This document shows, piece after piece, positions 44,487 to 57,044 of a stretch of DNA of 64,000 bases. Numbering within the stretch: position 1 is the first letter of the stretch; the number at the start of each line of letters is the position of its first letter. A model generated the notes under the pieces. That model saw nothing but the letters and a program-made list of their open reading frames with translations, searched no databases and was not told the origin of the DNA. Both the position numbers and the translations under genes were made by a program. Origin of the DNA: Alopecurus myosuroides (lineage: Eukaryota; Streptophyta; Magnoliopsida; Poales; Poaceae). The stretch is taken from assembly GCA_028641055.1 (NCBI GenBank), contig JAPCYS010002482.1:79944-143943 (forward strand), given 5' to 3'.

Positions 44487-45313
44487 CGTCGATACAGTCG
44501 TCAGCGTAAACAAACAAACAAATTCCCTCTCCCACTCTGATCTCTCTCTCTCTGGAGTTGTGGAGGGTGGAGATGGTAGAAGCAGAGTCTGCGTGCGTGG
44601 TGAAGCAAGACGAGAGGAGAAGGCCGAGGAGGACGATGACGTGGCGGTGCTCGGCTCCTCCTGTCCACGAGTTCTCCCTGGGACACTGACACGGAGGGCC
44701 CACTACCACTGGACTGGACGGAGAATGCGTGGAACGTGGAGGGGAAACGTGGAAGGCCCCGTCCAAAAATGATTTCTCTCTCCTCTCTTTCTCTCTCACC
44801 ATCATCCCCGTTCGATCTCTCTCTCAACCCCGGCCTGACAGAACTCTTCTTCGCCAATCGGAGCTGCGAAATCCACCCATCCCCGCCACCGAAATCCGCC
44901 GTGCCCGCGCCCTCGGACTCGCCCAGCCACCTCGACGCCGTCCCGGCCGATCCCGCGCCGCTGTAAGGTACGGTACGGCTCCCCGCTCCGAGCTGCCTCA
45001 GATTCGCCTCGGAATCGCGGACCAGTTTCGCGACTGTTTCTATGTTCGCCCTCGACCTCCTGCGACTTCTGATGCAGGGTTTCGCTTGCGATTTCCTGTG
45101 GTGCAGGAGGAGGTGCGGGATTCGTCTCGCCTGGCGCTGGAGCGGGAGCTGGGTTCAGTTCGGTGTGAGATGAGCTAGATTTCAACCTAGGACGATGTTC
45201 GTGGTGGCCGCGATTTGAGTCCCACGCCTCCGCCCTTAGCTGCTACTACTACTAGAGATTTTAGCGTAGCCTAGAGGTGTTCGCTGTCAGCGGAGGTGCA
45301 GACCTGCGCGAGG
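44487..45313. promoter_or_regulatory. Divergent promoter region between RVE-like and CBE1-like genes
   Basis: Only 827 bp separate the two start codons, and the genes point away from each other. Pyrimidine patches rich in CT lie at 44539-44552 and 44765-44826. The right half is GC-rich and probably the CBE1-like 5' UTR, perhaps with a leader intron starting at gtaag (44963). I see no clear TATA box on either side, which fits broad plant promoters. Confidence 0.6.
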
Positions 45314-48300
45314 ATGAGCTCGAGCCCCCTAAGTGAGTACAGTATGCCTTGTGTTGGCTGTTGCTACTAATCCGCTAGGTTGCTTCTGCCTCTGTGCGAT
45401 GCGAACACTCAAGTTTGATTCGCTGTGCGATTGCGTGTGGCAAGCAGGAAGACGAGGGTGGTGTACTCGAGGGACTTCCTCATCTCGATTGGGTGAGTCC
45501 GAGCGATGCAAGCACCTGCCCCCGGTGTTAATCTGTCGCTCCTCAAGTACGTTCATTGTTTTGCCTCCTTTGATCGTGCAACTGCTTTTTTTATTTGTCT
45601 GCGGGGCTGGCGTGGTGATACTGTTTATCTCTGTCTTTTGTGGAAAAGTGAGCTGCAGGAGGCGTCGTCCGCTGCGTACGAGAGGAGCAACAAGGGTCAG
45701 TACGCAACGCCCCTGGGAAGGTCGGAAGGGTCGGGGGGTTACTCTTATTCGCGCGGTGGGAGCTCAGGAGGAAGGTGGGATACTCGCTCCACGGGGTCGA
45801 GTGACCGGGAAGGGGACTTACCTGACCGCGAGTTTCTAACACAGCAGGGTAAGTGCATGCTCTTTTTGGGGCAGTGTTTTGTGTGAGTGCTTAGTGTTGG
45901 GGAGCCTGCGAAAGGTTGCTGATAAATTGTTTGATATGTCCTTTCTTATATGAGCATTCTGTGTTGGTGAAATGGTATTTGTTCTATTCTCACGAGCTTG
46001 TTTCTTTGCGTCTGGAAAAAGAAATTTATCAGTTTTCCCCATGCCTATTTATGTATAACTAAATAATAACAGCTGATGGTCAATTAATTGCATGGGTCAC
46101 ACTATTTATTAATTAGGCATAATAATTTGCTCTCTGTGCTTCCTAATTTATGTGCATATTACCTGTCAAAAAATAATAATATATGTGCATATTAGACATG
46201 TCAGCTGCATTATTTTTTTCTACTGCAAAGTTAATTTCTCCCCCTGCAGATAGGCGTAGTGGAAACCAACACAAACGCAATTGGCAAAATACAGACATGA
46301 TGGCCTACTGGGAAGCGGTGGTTTCCCTAGACCGCCAGGATATGCTGGGCAGCTGGCACCGAAGGATCGTGGCAATGTGCCTCAGCCAAACAGGACATCT
46401 GAACGCTATCAGCCACCACGCCCTTACAAGGTTTGAGCTTGCATGCATGTCTCCATCCTTCTTTGTCTTATACTTCCTCTATTCCACGTCTTATATTTTG
46501 GAACAGAAGGAGTAGGTTCATAACCTATGGAATATTGTTTAGTGAATACATTACACACTATGACAGGCTGGACCTCTTACACGGAAAGATGTTGACTCAA
46601 TGAACGATGAAACATTTGGCTCTTTAGAATGCTCAAATGATGATAGAGCAGAAGAAGAAAAGAAACGAAGGGGTAAGTGTCTCGTACTGCTACACATAAT
46701 AGAAATGTTGTTTCCGCCGTAGTCACCTACATTGTCTGACGCTTGCCCGTTGTGCAGCATCTTTTGAATTGATGAGGAAAGAGCAACACAAATCCCTGCA
46801 AGAAAAGAAGAATGGTCCTGATATTGTGCAAGGAAATCCTGGTGGTGATATAATGTCGCTTCTACAGAATTCTACTGAAAACCTAGGTCCTACAACCAAT
46901 AATGGGAAGCCAGATGGATATGTAGTGTCCTCAGTTTATCAGGAAGATACCACTAAAACAGCTCCAATTCTACCAGCTCCAGCGGCGAGGCCACTTGTCC
47001 CGCCTGGTTTCTCAAATGCATTTGTGGAGAAGAAGGTCCAGTCCCAGTCATCCAACATTGCACTTGAACCAAAGGTGCACATCTTGACTTTGTTTTAGTA
47101 TAAGTAGACGCCAGCAAATGCATGCAGTTACTGTGTAAGTACCAACACTGTACCATATGGTTACTAACTGGTTTTGTTAGGAAAAAAATAGTTTATTGTA
47201 CCATCACATCTTCATCTTCTCGCGGATCAAAGTTTGTTGTTACAGAATTTCTACATATTATGATCAAAAGGATCACGGTGTAGTGATGTATGGAATGAAC
47301 TGCTGTTGACAGTTTTTACTTGTCTGTAATGAATTTCATCTTTAGAAAATCTGTTGTTGACATGAGTGCAACATAAAACGCAATAGAGCGTGTGTGACAC
47401 CAGTCCAAAAACAGTTCCTTTACAATTTATGGTACTCACGTACTGTTGAGATATTGGTCCGATTTTCACCTTCACTAGATTGATGTGTGCATCAGGAATT
47501 CAGGATAAAAGGAATAACTCTTTGTATTCTAGTGGCCATCTCTGTAGCAAAACATGATACAACGACACTATCCGCCAATATCATACTGGTTGTTAATCGT
47601 GTTTGCACTTTGTAGGCTCATCTTGCTGCTAGAGAGGATAATATGCCAAATATTGTACAATTTGATGGCCAATTAGAGAGAAACCAGTCAGCAACAGAGA
47701 CCATCGCAAGCAACAGAAATGAGAAGGGCATTTCTGACAACTTGGTGTACATCAAAAGTACACTCTTCCATCTAGAGGCATTACCTCTTCAACTGAATTT
47801 GCTTCTAAAGTCCCGAAAGGGTCTGGAGATTGGGAAGCTGATGCAATAGATAAGTACTCCATTGAGAAACAAAGCATGCCAAAAAATAGTGATTCAGTTA
47901 GGAAGGACAATTCGATCTCAATCTTGGAAGAGTTCTTTGGCAACACATTGTCAAAAAGTGGTGGCAATCTACCGACATACATTGAGGTATGACAACAAAT
48001 TCTTGTTTTCTTGTGCCCACTCTTTACTTCTCAACATGGTGGATATGTGGATCTTTGTTATCTCTGTATATAAGCATCAGATACTCACATATTATCATAT
48101 TATAAGAACCATTTTGTATGCTTATGACCTGCGACATGGACCAACATTATCCTCTGAATATAAGCATCAGATATTCACAAATCCTTGTTTTCCTGTGCTC
48201 ACTCTTTATTTTTCTACATGTGCGGATGCCTCACGTGGATCTTTGTTATCTCTGTGTATACTATATAAGCATTAGATACTCACATATTAAGGACCATTTT

Positions 48301-51300
48301 GTATGCTTATGACCTGCAACATGGACCAACATTATCCTATGAATATAAATGTGCTGTTGATTAAACTTGCACCTCTGCAATTTCTATATCTGATTTTAAG
48401 ACTGTATTATGCTATGTCGTCATAAAATGCCAATAGGTCTTGCACAAAAAATGATATCTTTTTCTGTGCCAATTATAAAAAAAACTGTAAATGGATGGCT
48501 GTTGAGACATTTTTTTTTGTTAAATTATGCGAGTCATCTACATGTATTGGTGCATGTGGTAACCAATGGTGATTTCTGATTTGTAAACTTTTTAGATCTT
48601 TTACTTTAGATGGCATCGTACCCACATCTTAACCTGTTATGCACTTATGCTTAAAAGTAGCATTTGGTGGCCACGGAGCAGAAGTGAAAATGTTTCTGGT
48701 TCTTGCCATGTTGCTGCAAGTTGCTCCAATAAGACATAAGTTACAACTTTGTTGGCCATTCAAATCTTTATTAATTGCTGTCTGTTTATTCTTGCTTTGC
48801 TGCCTTTGCAGAGTCAGCAGCTCAATACAGATGCCGATATGATGGCATCGTCTGTACCAGAATCATCCAAATTTGCTCGCTGGTTTCGCGATGAAGGTAT
48901 CCTATTTCATAATTTGTGCCATGTGCTATGTATCATTTCTATGCTACGTGTCAGTTCTAGGATCTAGTAGAATTTGTGGACATACCAATCTTTCCCGTAG
49001 CAAAATGCATGTGAGGTTAAAAGGCATGTTTACGCTTGTCCTCTTATTCTACATCGATCACTTGTTAATCCAATCTTTTGATGGTTTTGTTTTTGTATGC
49101 CCCGTAGATTCAAAACCTTCAGAGGACTTATCATCAAGAGCTTGCTCTCCATGATTGGCCAATATGAAACTCCAGGTCCACAAAGCATAGCTCCTGGTCC
49201 ATCTTTATCGGATGGTGCTATTCAGAATATATCAACATTACCTACTGATAAATTCGATACTTCATCAAAGCTCCTATTTATGTCTCCTGCACCTGCTGAC
49301 GGTGTCAGGGAACAGCACAGCCATGCTGGTATCCCAGAGCCAGCTCCAGTTATGATGACATGTGAGGATCTGGAGCAGGCGATGCTGGCACAGGTTGCTA
49401 GTAATAGCAGTTCTACTCAGAAGAATGCTGTACAGAGGCATCGGGCTGTTTTGGAGGAGCCAAGCGCCAAGCAGAAAGTAGCTGTAGACAGTCATGCATC
49501 ACATCATCTTCTTTCGTTATTACAGAAGGGAAACGATAACAAGGGTCCGTCTCCGTTCGGTTTCCACATAGGATCAGCTGAACCACAGATCTCTGATGTA
49601 AATGTCATGACCAATGTTGGGATATCTGGAACGTTTCCAGTTAACAAAACTGAAACGGGTCCTGCATCAGGGAAGAACGTGACATTGGAAGCATTATTCG
49701 GGGCTGCATTTATGAGTGAGCTCCATTCCAAGGACGCACCAGTTTCTATCCGGGGATCTGCATCTAGTCAGGAAGGATATTACCCTGGCGAAGGGGCTCT
49801 GCCCTTCAACAACAATGAAGATGGAGCTGCCCTCAGAGAACCAGGAAGCGGAATAGATTACAGGAATTCATCATTCAATGGTCCAAGTCAGGGTACTATC
49901 TTTGACAAGAAAGGCTTGGAACTTCATCTGCCTGAAGAAGATAGTTTGTTTATGATGAATGACTCTTTCAGTGCTCGAAAGCCTCATATTTTGCCGTCAG
50001 TGAGATCCAGTAGGGTTGAGGCACAGTTGCCGGAGAGGGCAGTTGATGATCTTAATTATAAGCTTCAAAGCCTTGTATCTGGTGATGTAGAAGTACTTGG
50101 TCCTGATGCTCTGGGGTCTCACTCCCGTGAACAACGCTTCCAGGCTGAGTCTCAAAATTTGTATCACCTTCTACAGGGTAGGCCACCTGCACTGGCTCCT
50201 CGTCCTGTGCTGGATCACGTTGGTAATAGGAGTCAGCAAGCCCCATTTGACATGCCACAAGCAATACGACATGATCCCCGCCGTTCTTTTCCAGCTAGTA
50301 TGAATCCTATGCAACATACTCTAAATGCTGCAGGGGTCCCTCATGTAGATCATGCAGCCCACCATTCTATGCTTCATCGCATGCCTGGGAGTTTTCCAGA
50401 AGGCTTGCCAAGAGGTGTTCTACCATCCCAACCCATGCATCAGGTGTCTGGTTATAGACCTGAGATGAACAATGTAAATAATTTCCATATGCACCCTCGC
50501 CAGCCCAGCTATGGAGACTTTGGATTGATGCCACCAGGTGAGAGCCTGTGCAAACTCATTTTGTACTTTGTATCTTGCATTTTAAACTGTCACTGTTTGG
50601 TTCGTTGCAAAGTTTTGATGGCAGAGACGCTGGCCTGCTGTGAGTGACTTGATAAGGATTTTGAGCAAAATTTTACTTCTAAAATCTGATACTCCCTCCA
50701 TTCTAAATTAGTTGAAGTTATAGCTTTGTCCTAAGTCAAACTTTTTAATTTTTAACCAAATCTGTAGAAAAATATATCAACATCTACACCATATTAGTTT
50801 AACTTTAATTAGATTCACCAACAAATATTTTTCCATACTATATATACTCCCTCCGTGTTAGATACATCCACTTTTGTCCAACTTTGAGACAATTAATTTG
50901 GGACGGAGGGAGTACCATATATTTGATGCTGTAGATAGCATATTTTTCTATAGATTTGGTCGAACTTACAGAAGTTTGACTTTGGAATAGAAAGTATCTC
51001 TTATTACATTGCAGAAAATTCACTCATTCAAGTAGTGCCTGAAATTTTACCAATCCCAATTTTAATGGCACACATCCTGGTTGATTGAAGTGGAATTCTG
51101 CCTTGGTGGTGGATACTTCGTGTTTCTCCTGATTTCAGGAAAATGTTTCCTATTTTTCCATTTTGACATATATAGACATGTGATGTCCAAATAGTTCAAT
51201 TTTCTTCTGAATTTATTCATGGGCCACTCTCACTCTTAGTACATGTGTGATTAACTCACTGTCATATTTTTCTTCAATTATATAGGTCCATCTGGTCCAG

Positions 51301-51452
51301 CGGTGCGAGGCAATCACCCAGAGGCCTTTGAGAGGCTGATGCAGATGGATCTTACAGCCAGATCCAAACAGATACATCCAGCCATGGCCGGCCCTGTACC
51401 CGGCGGTGGCATGTACGGGCCCGAGCTTGACATGAACCAGAGATACAGATGA
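45314..51452 (+). CDS. CBE1: CBE1-like eIF4E-binding protein
   Basis: Proposed exons: 45314-45332, 45448-45546, 45649-45848, 46250-46430, 46567-46672, 46758-47074, 47616-47986, 48812-48896, 49108-50537 and 51286-51452. Residues 11-19 read VVYSRDFLI, a canonical Y-x4-L-hydrophobic eIF4E-binding motif. Next come a Ser/Gly/Arg-rich segment, YQPPRPYK, DDRAEEEKKRRASFELMRKE and a long disordered C-terminal half rich in Ser, Pro and Gln. The layout agrees with Arabidopsis CBE1 (At4g01290), which binds the cap-binding factor eIF4E in the cytoplasm and affects mRNA abundance. Six single-base shifts are needed: at the exon 1/2 join, 45491-45493, 45519-45523, about 46295, about 47760 and about 49140. 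The rest, including nearly 500 codons of exon 9, is open. The C-terminus is GPELDMNQRYR. Confidence 0.85.
47994..48355 (+). repeat. Tandem duplication of about 183 bp in a CBE1 intron
   Basis: The block from acaaattcttgttttc through gacctgcgacatggaccaac to cctctgaatataa is repeated at about 48178-48355 with scattered changes and small indels. It lies in the intron between exons 7 and 8. Confidence 0.85.
50692..50994. mobile_element. MITE (Stowaway-like) in a CBE1 intron, hosting another MITE
   Basis: The left end is TA|ctccctccattctaaatta. The interior pairs across the element (aagtcaaactttttaa ... agaagtttgacttt; atatcaacatctac ... gatgctgtagatag). The right end is worn (gaatagaaagta). A 66-bp second element interrupts the middle. 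Confidence 0.7.
50847..50912. mobile_element. 66-bp Stowaway MITE nested in the previous one
   Basis: ctccctccgtg at the left and gacggagggag at the right, each flanked by TA. Its right 50 bp match the right arm of the MITE at 41259-41379, so both neighbouring genes carry the same family. The left arm is deleted. Confidence 0.85.
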
Positions 51453-52189
51453 TGGAAGAAGAACGACTCTTTTATACTTGTGGTCGTACCTGTTACCCAA
51501 ACCACCATGTTCTGTGTATCCATGAACTTGTGTTCGTGTTTGTGTCCCTGCCAGAGTCGCGTGGTTGCTACAAGATAGCCTGTCGGGAAGAGTTCCACCC
51601 GTGCTGGTGTATGATGTATGTAGTGCTTTCTGTCCGAAATTGTTGAATGGGTCGATGATGATCTGGTGTGGAAGGAGGGGGGGATATACTGGGTGCTATC
51701 ATTGTAGCTGCCACACATCTGTACTTTGTGTCTGTGTCTGACTATTTGTTTTCCAGTTTTGTATAAACACTTTCTTGCTAAAAACAATAGAACCAGATTA
51801 ACATATTTGCATTGTGCCCCCTGCCCCAGTTCCCATTACTGAATTTGTTGATGTTTTAGCTGGTTGTGATAAAATGTTCTTGTATTAGTCATTCACATAA
51901 GCTGGAATCAAATTCTGTGTCATACAGTAAAGTGCAGTTTACTTCTGACTATAAAATCGTCTTGCAAATTTTTCTTTAGCCGAGCAAAAGAAAAAAAAGT
52001 ACTCTATTTTTTTTCCCTTGTTCTGTGAGAAAAAATAGACAGTTTCTGGTACTCTGAATATCTGGGGAATGAGAATATGAGATCACTAGTGGCACTGTAG
52101 GTTCTGTAGTGTAGTGGTTCCAGCCATGGTCGCGGCCGCCACCACCTCCTGAGAGAGATCTTCTCAAAACCCTAGCCCTAGCCGCACCA
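51453..52189. other. 3' end of CBE1-like gene and 5' flank of MinD
   Basis: It includes the CBE1-like 3' UTR (perhaps to about 51790) and the MinD 5' flank. No ORF is supported. No other element is recognised. Confidence 0.5.
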
Positions 52190-54371
52190 ATGGCGTTCGC
52201 GCCGCGGCTCGTCTTGCCCGAGGCCCCCGCGCCGCCGGCGGCTTCCGCGCGCCCCAACGGCGGGCGCACGGCGCCGGAGTTGTCGGGCCCGACCCCGCGG
52301 GTGGTGGTGGTGACCTCGGGCAAGGGCGGCGTGGGGAAGACCACCACCACGGCCAACCTCGCCGCCTCCCTCGCGCGGCTCAACTTCCCCGTCGTGGCGA
52401 TTGACGCCGACGCCGGGCTGCGGAACCTCGACCTGCTGCTGGGCCTCGAGAACCGCGTCAACCTCACCGCCGCCGACGTGCTCGCCGGGGACTGCCGCCT
52501 AGACCAGGCCCTCATCCGACACCGCTCCCTCCAGGGCCTCCACCTGCTCTGCCTCTCCAAGCCCCGCTCCAAGCTGCCCCTCGCCTTCGGCTCCAAGACC
52601 CTCACCTGGGTCGCCGACGCCCTGCGGCGATCCGCCAGCCCGCCCGCATTCATCCTCATCGACTGCCCCGCAGGTCAGGCATAACTGCATTTCGGCCTCC
52701 AACGAATCCAAATCGCAATTGTCTCATCTCAAAATGCTTCAACCATGATACATACACTCTAGTGATCTAGTCTAGCATAGTACCATGGATTACTCACAAT
52801 CTCATGTGGAGTGAACAGTATGCTGTCGTGTAATAGCCGAGAGAATCATAGATGAAAGGAACCACCTAGTACGCTGTCTGTTAGTTTTTTGCACCACTTA
52901 ATTTGTTTGTGGAATGCCAACCGGTGATTAGGGTGCTGATTCTGTTCTTGCTTGTTCATACCTCCCTAGATTATACAGATTTTAGAACTAGGATGCACTG
53001 ATTGCTCTCACGATGCTAGTGCACACTTGGGAAAAGATATTCCGATTTGTGAAATTTGTTCCGTTTATTTGTATTATTGTGCCTTTGATGTTATGTATTA
53101 GACATTTATCGCTGTTCTTTTTCTTAGAACACTGCCCGTTAGTTGCATTTCTTAATGCTGTTTCGAAGCATTCCAATTTCATTGCTTGTAGTAGTCAGAA
53201 ACAGACGTCTAACTGGCTGCACAGTACTAGCTGTAATGCAACCGTGAACTTTTGCATGTTTTAATTTGCATCATCGTTGACTGTTAGCCAGCCTCTACAG
53301 TATGAGATTTTGTATGATTATGTTGATGGTTCGGTGCTTAGACTTGCCATACTGTATGCTAGTTAGGGTTGCAAGCGGCATCCACAAAAAGTCCCGCATA
53401 AGATGAGGCTAGTTCAAAAGAACTAAATCTAAGGAGTGCTATTCTAAAGTAATAATCTGGCCTATTTTGACTAATTGTGGGACAGATTCGGGCGCCGCCC
53501 TGCATCCCTAATACCTACTAGCTATTAAAAGAATCATAGATGATGGAAACCACTTGTTCTGCTGTTTATGACTGCCACGTGCCGCTTGATTTGCTTGAGG
53601 AATGCAACTAGCGATTGTGTTATTGATGCTACTCTTAATTTGAACCATTTATGTGTGTTATTGATTGCCCTAGATTATAAGGATTTCAGAGGTAGGGTAT
53701 CAAATTTTAGCCGTTTCTGTGTATTCCTGCTCCTTTGATGTCATTTCAAGCTATCTGTATAGTTCTTCTTCGATTAGTTTACCTTAGTTGCATTTGCTTA
53801 TTGCTTCGCAAGCCTTGTATTCTTCAGAGATCAACGTCTCACTGACTGCATGGTACTATAATGGAGTATCTCTAGCGCAACTCTGAACTTTTCCGCTCCA
53901 GTTTCATGCTGATTAACTTGGTTTTGTCTTGTAGGTGTTGATGCTGGGTTCGTCACTGCCATTGCCCCAGCGGAAGAGGCGGTGCTCGTGACCACTCCTG
54001 ACATCACGGCTCTCCGTGATGCCGACCGCGTCGCGGGGTTGCTGGAGTGTGACGGCATCAAGGACATCAAGATTATTGTGAACCGAGTGCGGCCCGACCT
54101 AGTGAGGGGGGAGGACATGATGTCTGCGCTCGACGTGCAAGAGATGCTCGGGTTGCCCCTGCTGGGCGTGGTGCCGGAGGACTCGGAGGTAATCCGCAGC
54201 ACGAACCGGGGCGTGCCGCTGGTGCTGACAGACCCGCCGACGCCGGCGGGCCTCGCCCTGGAGCGGGCGACGTGGCGGCTGGTGGAGCGCGACGCGATGA
54301 CGGCCGTCATGGTCGAGGAGCAGGAGCGGCCCAAGAAGAAGCGCGGCTTCTTCTCGTTCTTTGGCGGGTGA
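52190..54371 (+). CDS. MIND1: Chloroplast division-site ATPase MinD
   Basis: Two exons, 52190-52673 and 53935-54371 (484+437 nt), join across a GT-AG intron of 1261 bp to give 306 residues without a break. Residues 1-35 are rich in Ala/Pro/Arg with few acidic residues, as expected for a plastid transit peptide. The deviant Walker A GKGGVGKTT is at 44-52. The segment DADAGLRNLDLLLGLENR, conserved in MinD, follows. The intron splits the Walker B/switch II segment IDCPAG-VDAGF. The C-terminus KKKRGFFSFFGG is the amphipathic membrane-targeting helix. MinD works with MinE to place the FtsZ ring at mid-chloroplast. Arabidopsis MinD1 (ARC11) is 326 residues. It is the one gene in the window with a clean frame. 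Confidence 0.96.
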
Positions 54372-55464
54372 AACTTGACTCTGGTTGAATTGCTTGCGGT
54401 GTGTATAGAGTAGTGATTCGGAAGAGATCTCTGGCTGGTTTTTTTGTGTTGTTTTGCTTTTGTTCTAGCATAGCACGATTCATTCATTGCGCTTTTGATT
54501 CAATGAAGAGACATACGGTATTTCTTTTCAAAATTAGCTCTGAACTTCAGTTAGATTTAATGTGTGTAGTTTTTGTGCTGGTTTCTTGTTACTGCTGCAG
54601 GCTTGCAGCCTCTCGTGCTGTTCATGGTTTGATGTTGATTCGTTTGACTGAGATGGTGGATGGATGGTGCATGCACGCATCCACCACTTGGCATCAAACA
54701 ATCGGTCTGGAAGATGATACAGTACTTTTTTTGAACACAAGAAAACGATTATTCACTTAGATGCATTTTACAGAAAGGAGAGTGAAAGAGAACTGGCTGG
54801 ATACAAAGTGAACTTCTCTGCCTGGACATTGTCTTGCATCTGAACATAAGCAGCCAATGGCTACAGGTCTATACTGAAAGTCAAACATCCAATTAATCAC
54901 CTCACATGTAGTAGTTGGCCTCTCAGCATGTATCCCGAGAGAAGTGAATGGTGTGGTTAAGGGTGTGTAGCAGCTGCCTCGTGAGTGAATATTTTCGTCA
55001 AAATGTGCATTGGAGACCATAAGGAATCACATGCATGACTTACTCATGAGCATGTGATCGTATTGTGGTTAATGTCAACTGGTATGGGGTAAAATGTGTA
55101 CTATGAAGAAGTTTTTCTAATATGAAAACAACATTACTTATGAGCAGCTCCACATCAGTTAGTGACAGCACAAAAAACCAAACCAAGTCCGGCCCCAATG
55201 CCCAATATGATGAAGCTTACAGTGACTCCAGCCAAAACAGCATGGGTTGAGTAATCAGCATCTGATTTACTAGGATATTAGGCTTAGCAGTCTCATGGCG
55301 CACCTAAATCCTAACGACATGCACGCTGACGCTGGCCGGCCGATGCCGGCCGGCATGTCGAAGCCACCAGAATCAAACACGAAAGACGCCGGCGCGAGCG
55401 CGACGGCACGTTCTTTAAAGCACTTGCTCCCAGCTGACTAGCATGCCGCAGCAGCATCCAGGCC
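54372..55464. other. MinD 3' flank and UGT 5' flank
   Basis: Only short overlapping ORFs without recognisable family. The first 400 bp probably include the MinD 3' UTR. The last 150 bp are GC-rich and lead into the UGT start. No TATA box stands out. Confidence 0.5.
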
Positions 55465-56982
55465 ATGATGACTAGCCAAATCCATGCAGCAGGCGACGAA
55501 GCCAAGGCTGATGAGTCGGCGCACTTCGTGTTCGTCCCGCTCATGGCCCAGGGGCACATCATCCCCGCCGTCGACACCGCGCTGCTGCTGGCCACCCACG
55601 GCGCGCACTGCACCATCGTAGCGACGCCGTCAACCGCGGCGCGGGGTGCGCCCCACCGTCGACTCGGCCCGGCGGTCCGGCCTGGCGGTGAACCTCGTGG
55701 ACTTCCCGCTCGACTACGCCGCGGTCGGCCTACCGGACGACGGGCTGCCAGGCGGGGGCGGACAACATGGACAACGTGGCCCCGGAGCACATGCTGGCCT
55801 ACTTCTCCGCCCTCGCGCTGCTCAGGGCGCCGATCGAGGCCCACCTCCGCGCGCACGCGCCGCGGCCGCCGACGTGCGTGGTGTCCGACTTCTGCCACCC
55901 GTGGACCACGGAGCTGGCGTCCAGCCTCGGGGTCCCGCGTCTGAGCTTCTTCAGCATGTGCGCCTTCTGCGTCCTGTGCCAGCACAACGTGGAGAGGTTC
56001 CACGCCTACGAGGGCGTGGTGGACCCCAACGAGCCGGTCGTGGTGCCGGGGGTGGAGGAGAGGTTCGAGGTCACGATGGCGCAGGCCCCCGGCTTCTTCC
56101 GGGGGCTGGCCTGGGTGGGAGACGTTCGCGGACGAGGTGGGAGCGCGCGGGCCGAGGCCGACGGCGTCGTCATGAACACCTTCGAGGAGATGGAGCCCGA
56201 GTACGTGGCGGGTACGCGGCCGCCAGAGGGAAGAAGGTGTGGACCGTGGGGCCGGTGTCTCTCTACCACCGGCACGCCGGGACGCTGGCTGCGAGAGGGG
56301 ACACGGCGTCCATCGACGCCGACGACTGCGTCAGGTGGCTCGACGGCAAGGAGCCCGGTTCCGTGGTGTACGTCAGCTTCGGGAGCATCGTGCACGCTGG
56401 CCCGAAGCAGATTACGGAGCTCGGCCTTGGGCTGGAGGCCTCGGGCTACCCGTTCGTGTGGGTGGTCAAGGGCGCCGAGCGCCATGACGAGGCGGCGCTC
56501 GCCTTCCTTCGCGGGCTGGAGGAGCGCGTCGCGGGGCGCGGCCTGCTGGTGTGGGGGTGGGCGCCGCAGGCGCTGATCCTGTCGCACCGCGCGGCGGGCG
56601 CGTTCGTGACGCACTGCGGCTGGAACTCGACGCTGGAGGCTGTGGCGGCGGGGCTACCGGTGGTGACGTGGCCGCACTTCACGGACCAGTTCCTGAACGA
56701 GAAGCTGGCGGTGGAGGTGCTGGGGATCGGCGTGAGCGTCGGGGTGAAGGAGCCGGTGCTGTTCCAGGTGGACGAGAAGGAGATCGTGGTGGGGAGGGAG
56801 ACGGTGAAGGCCGCGGTGAGGAGCGCCATGGACGGTGGAGAAGATGGCGAGGAGAGGCGGCGTCGAGCGCGCGAACTCGCGGTGAAAGCGAGGGCGGCCA
56901 TGAGGGAGGCTCGTCTCACGCCAACATCCGCGATCTGGTCAAGTGTTTCGAGGTGGGCGCGACACAATGTGCGGCCCAGTAA
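55465..56982 (+). CDS. Family-1 UDP-glycosyltransferase (UGT73-like), frameshifted
   Basis: A single-exon UGT. The acceptor-binding half begins HFVFVPLMAQGHIIPAVD with the catalytic His equivalent in GHIIP; DFCHPWTTELASSLGVP and FGSI follow. The donor-binding PSPG box starts WAPQALILSHRAAGAFVTHC at 56558 and runs through GWNSTLE to WPHFTDQ, ending near 56690. Such enzymes transfer glucose from UDP-glucose to small hydroxylated compounds in the cytosol; the acceptor cannot be read from sequence. Frame breaks lie at 55643-55646 (GGGG), 55754-55758 (GGGGG), between about 56100 and 56150 (a compensating pair), 56210-56212 and 56908-56910. Nearly all are in G runs, and the protein on either side is well conserved. 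Length without the shifts would be about 505 residues, somewhat above the usual 480-500. Either a recent pseudogene or consensus errors. Confidence 0.85.
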
Positions 56983-57044
56983 CACATGTGCTCGCGCGCG
57001 GGAGACAATGTGTTTTCAACCATATGCTTCAAGAAAATTTTAAG

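Noticed and set aside
55311..56614. Minus-strand ORFs opposite the UGT gene
   Set aside because: They are shadows of the GC-rich UGT coding sequence; the plus strand carries the PSPG box and family motifs.
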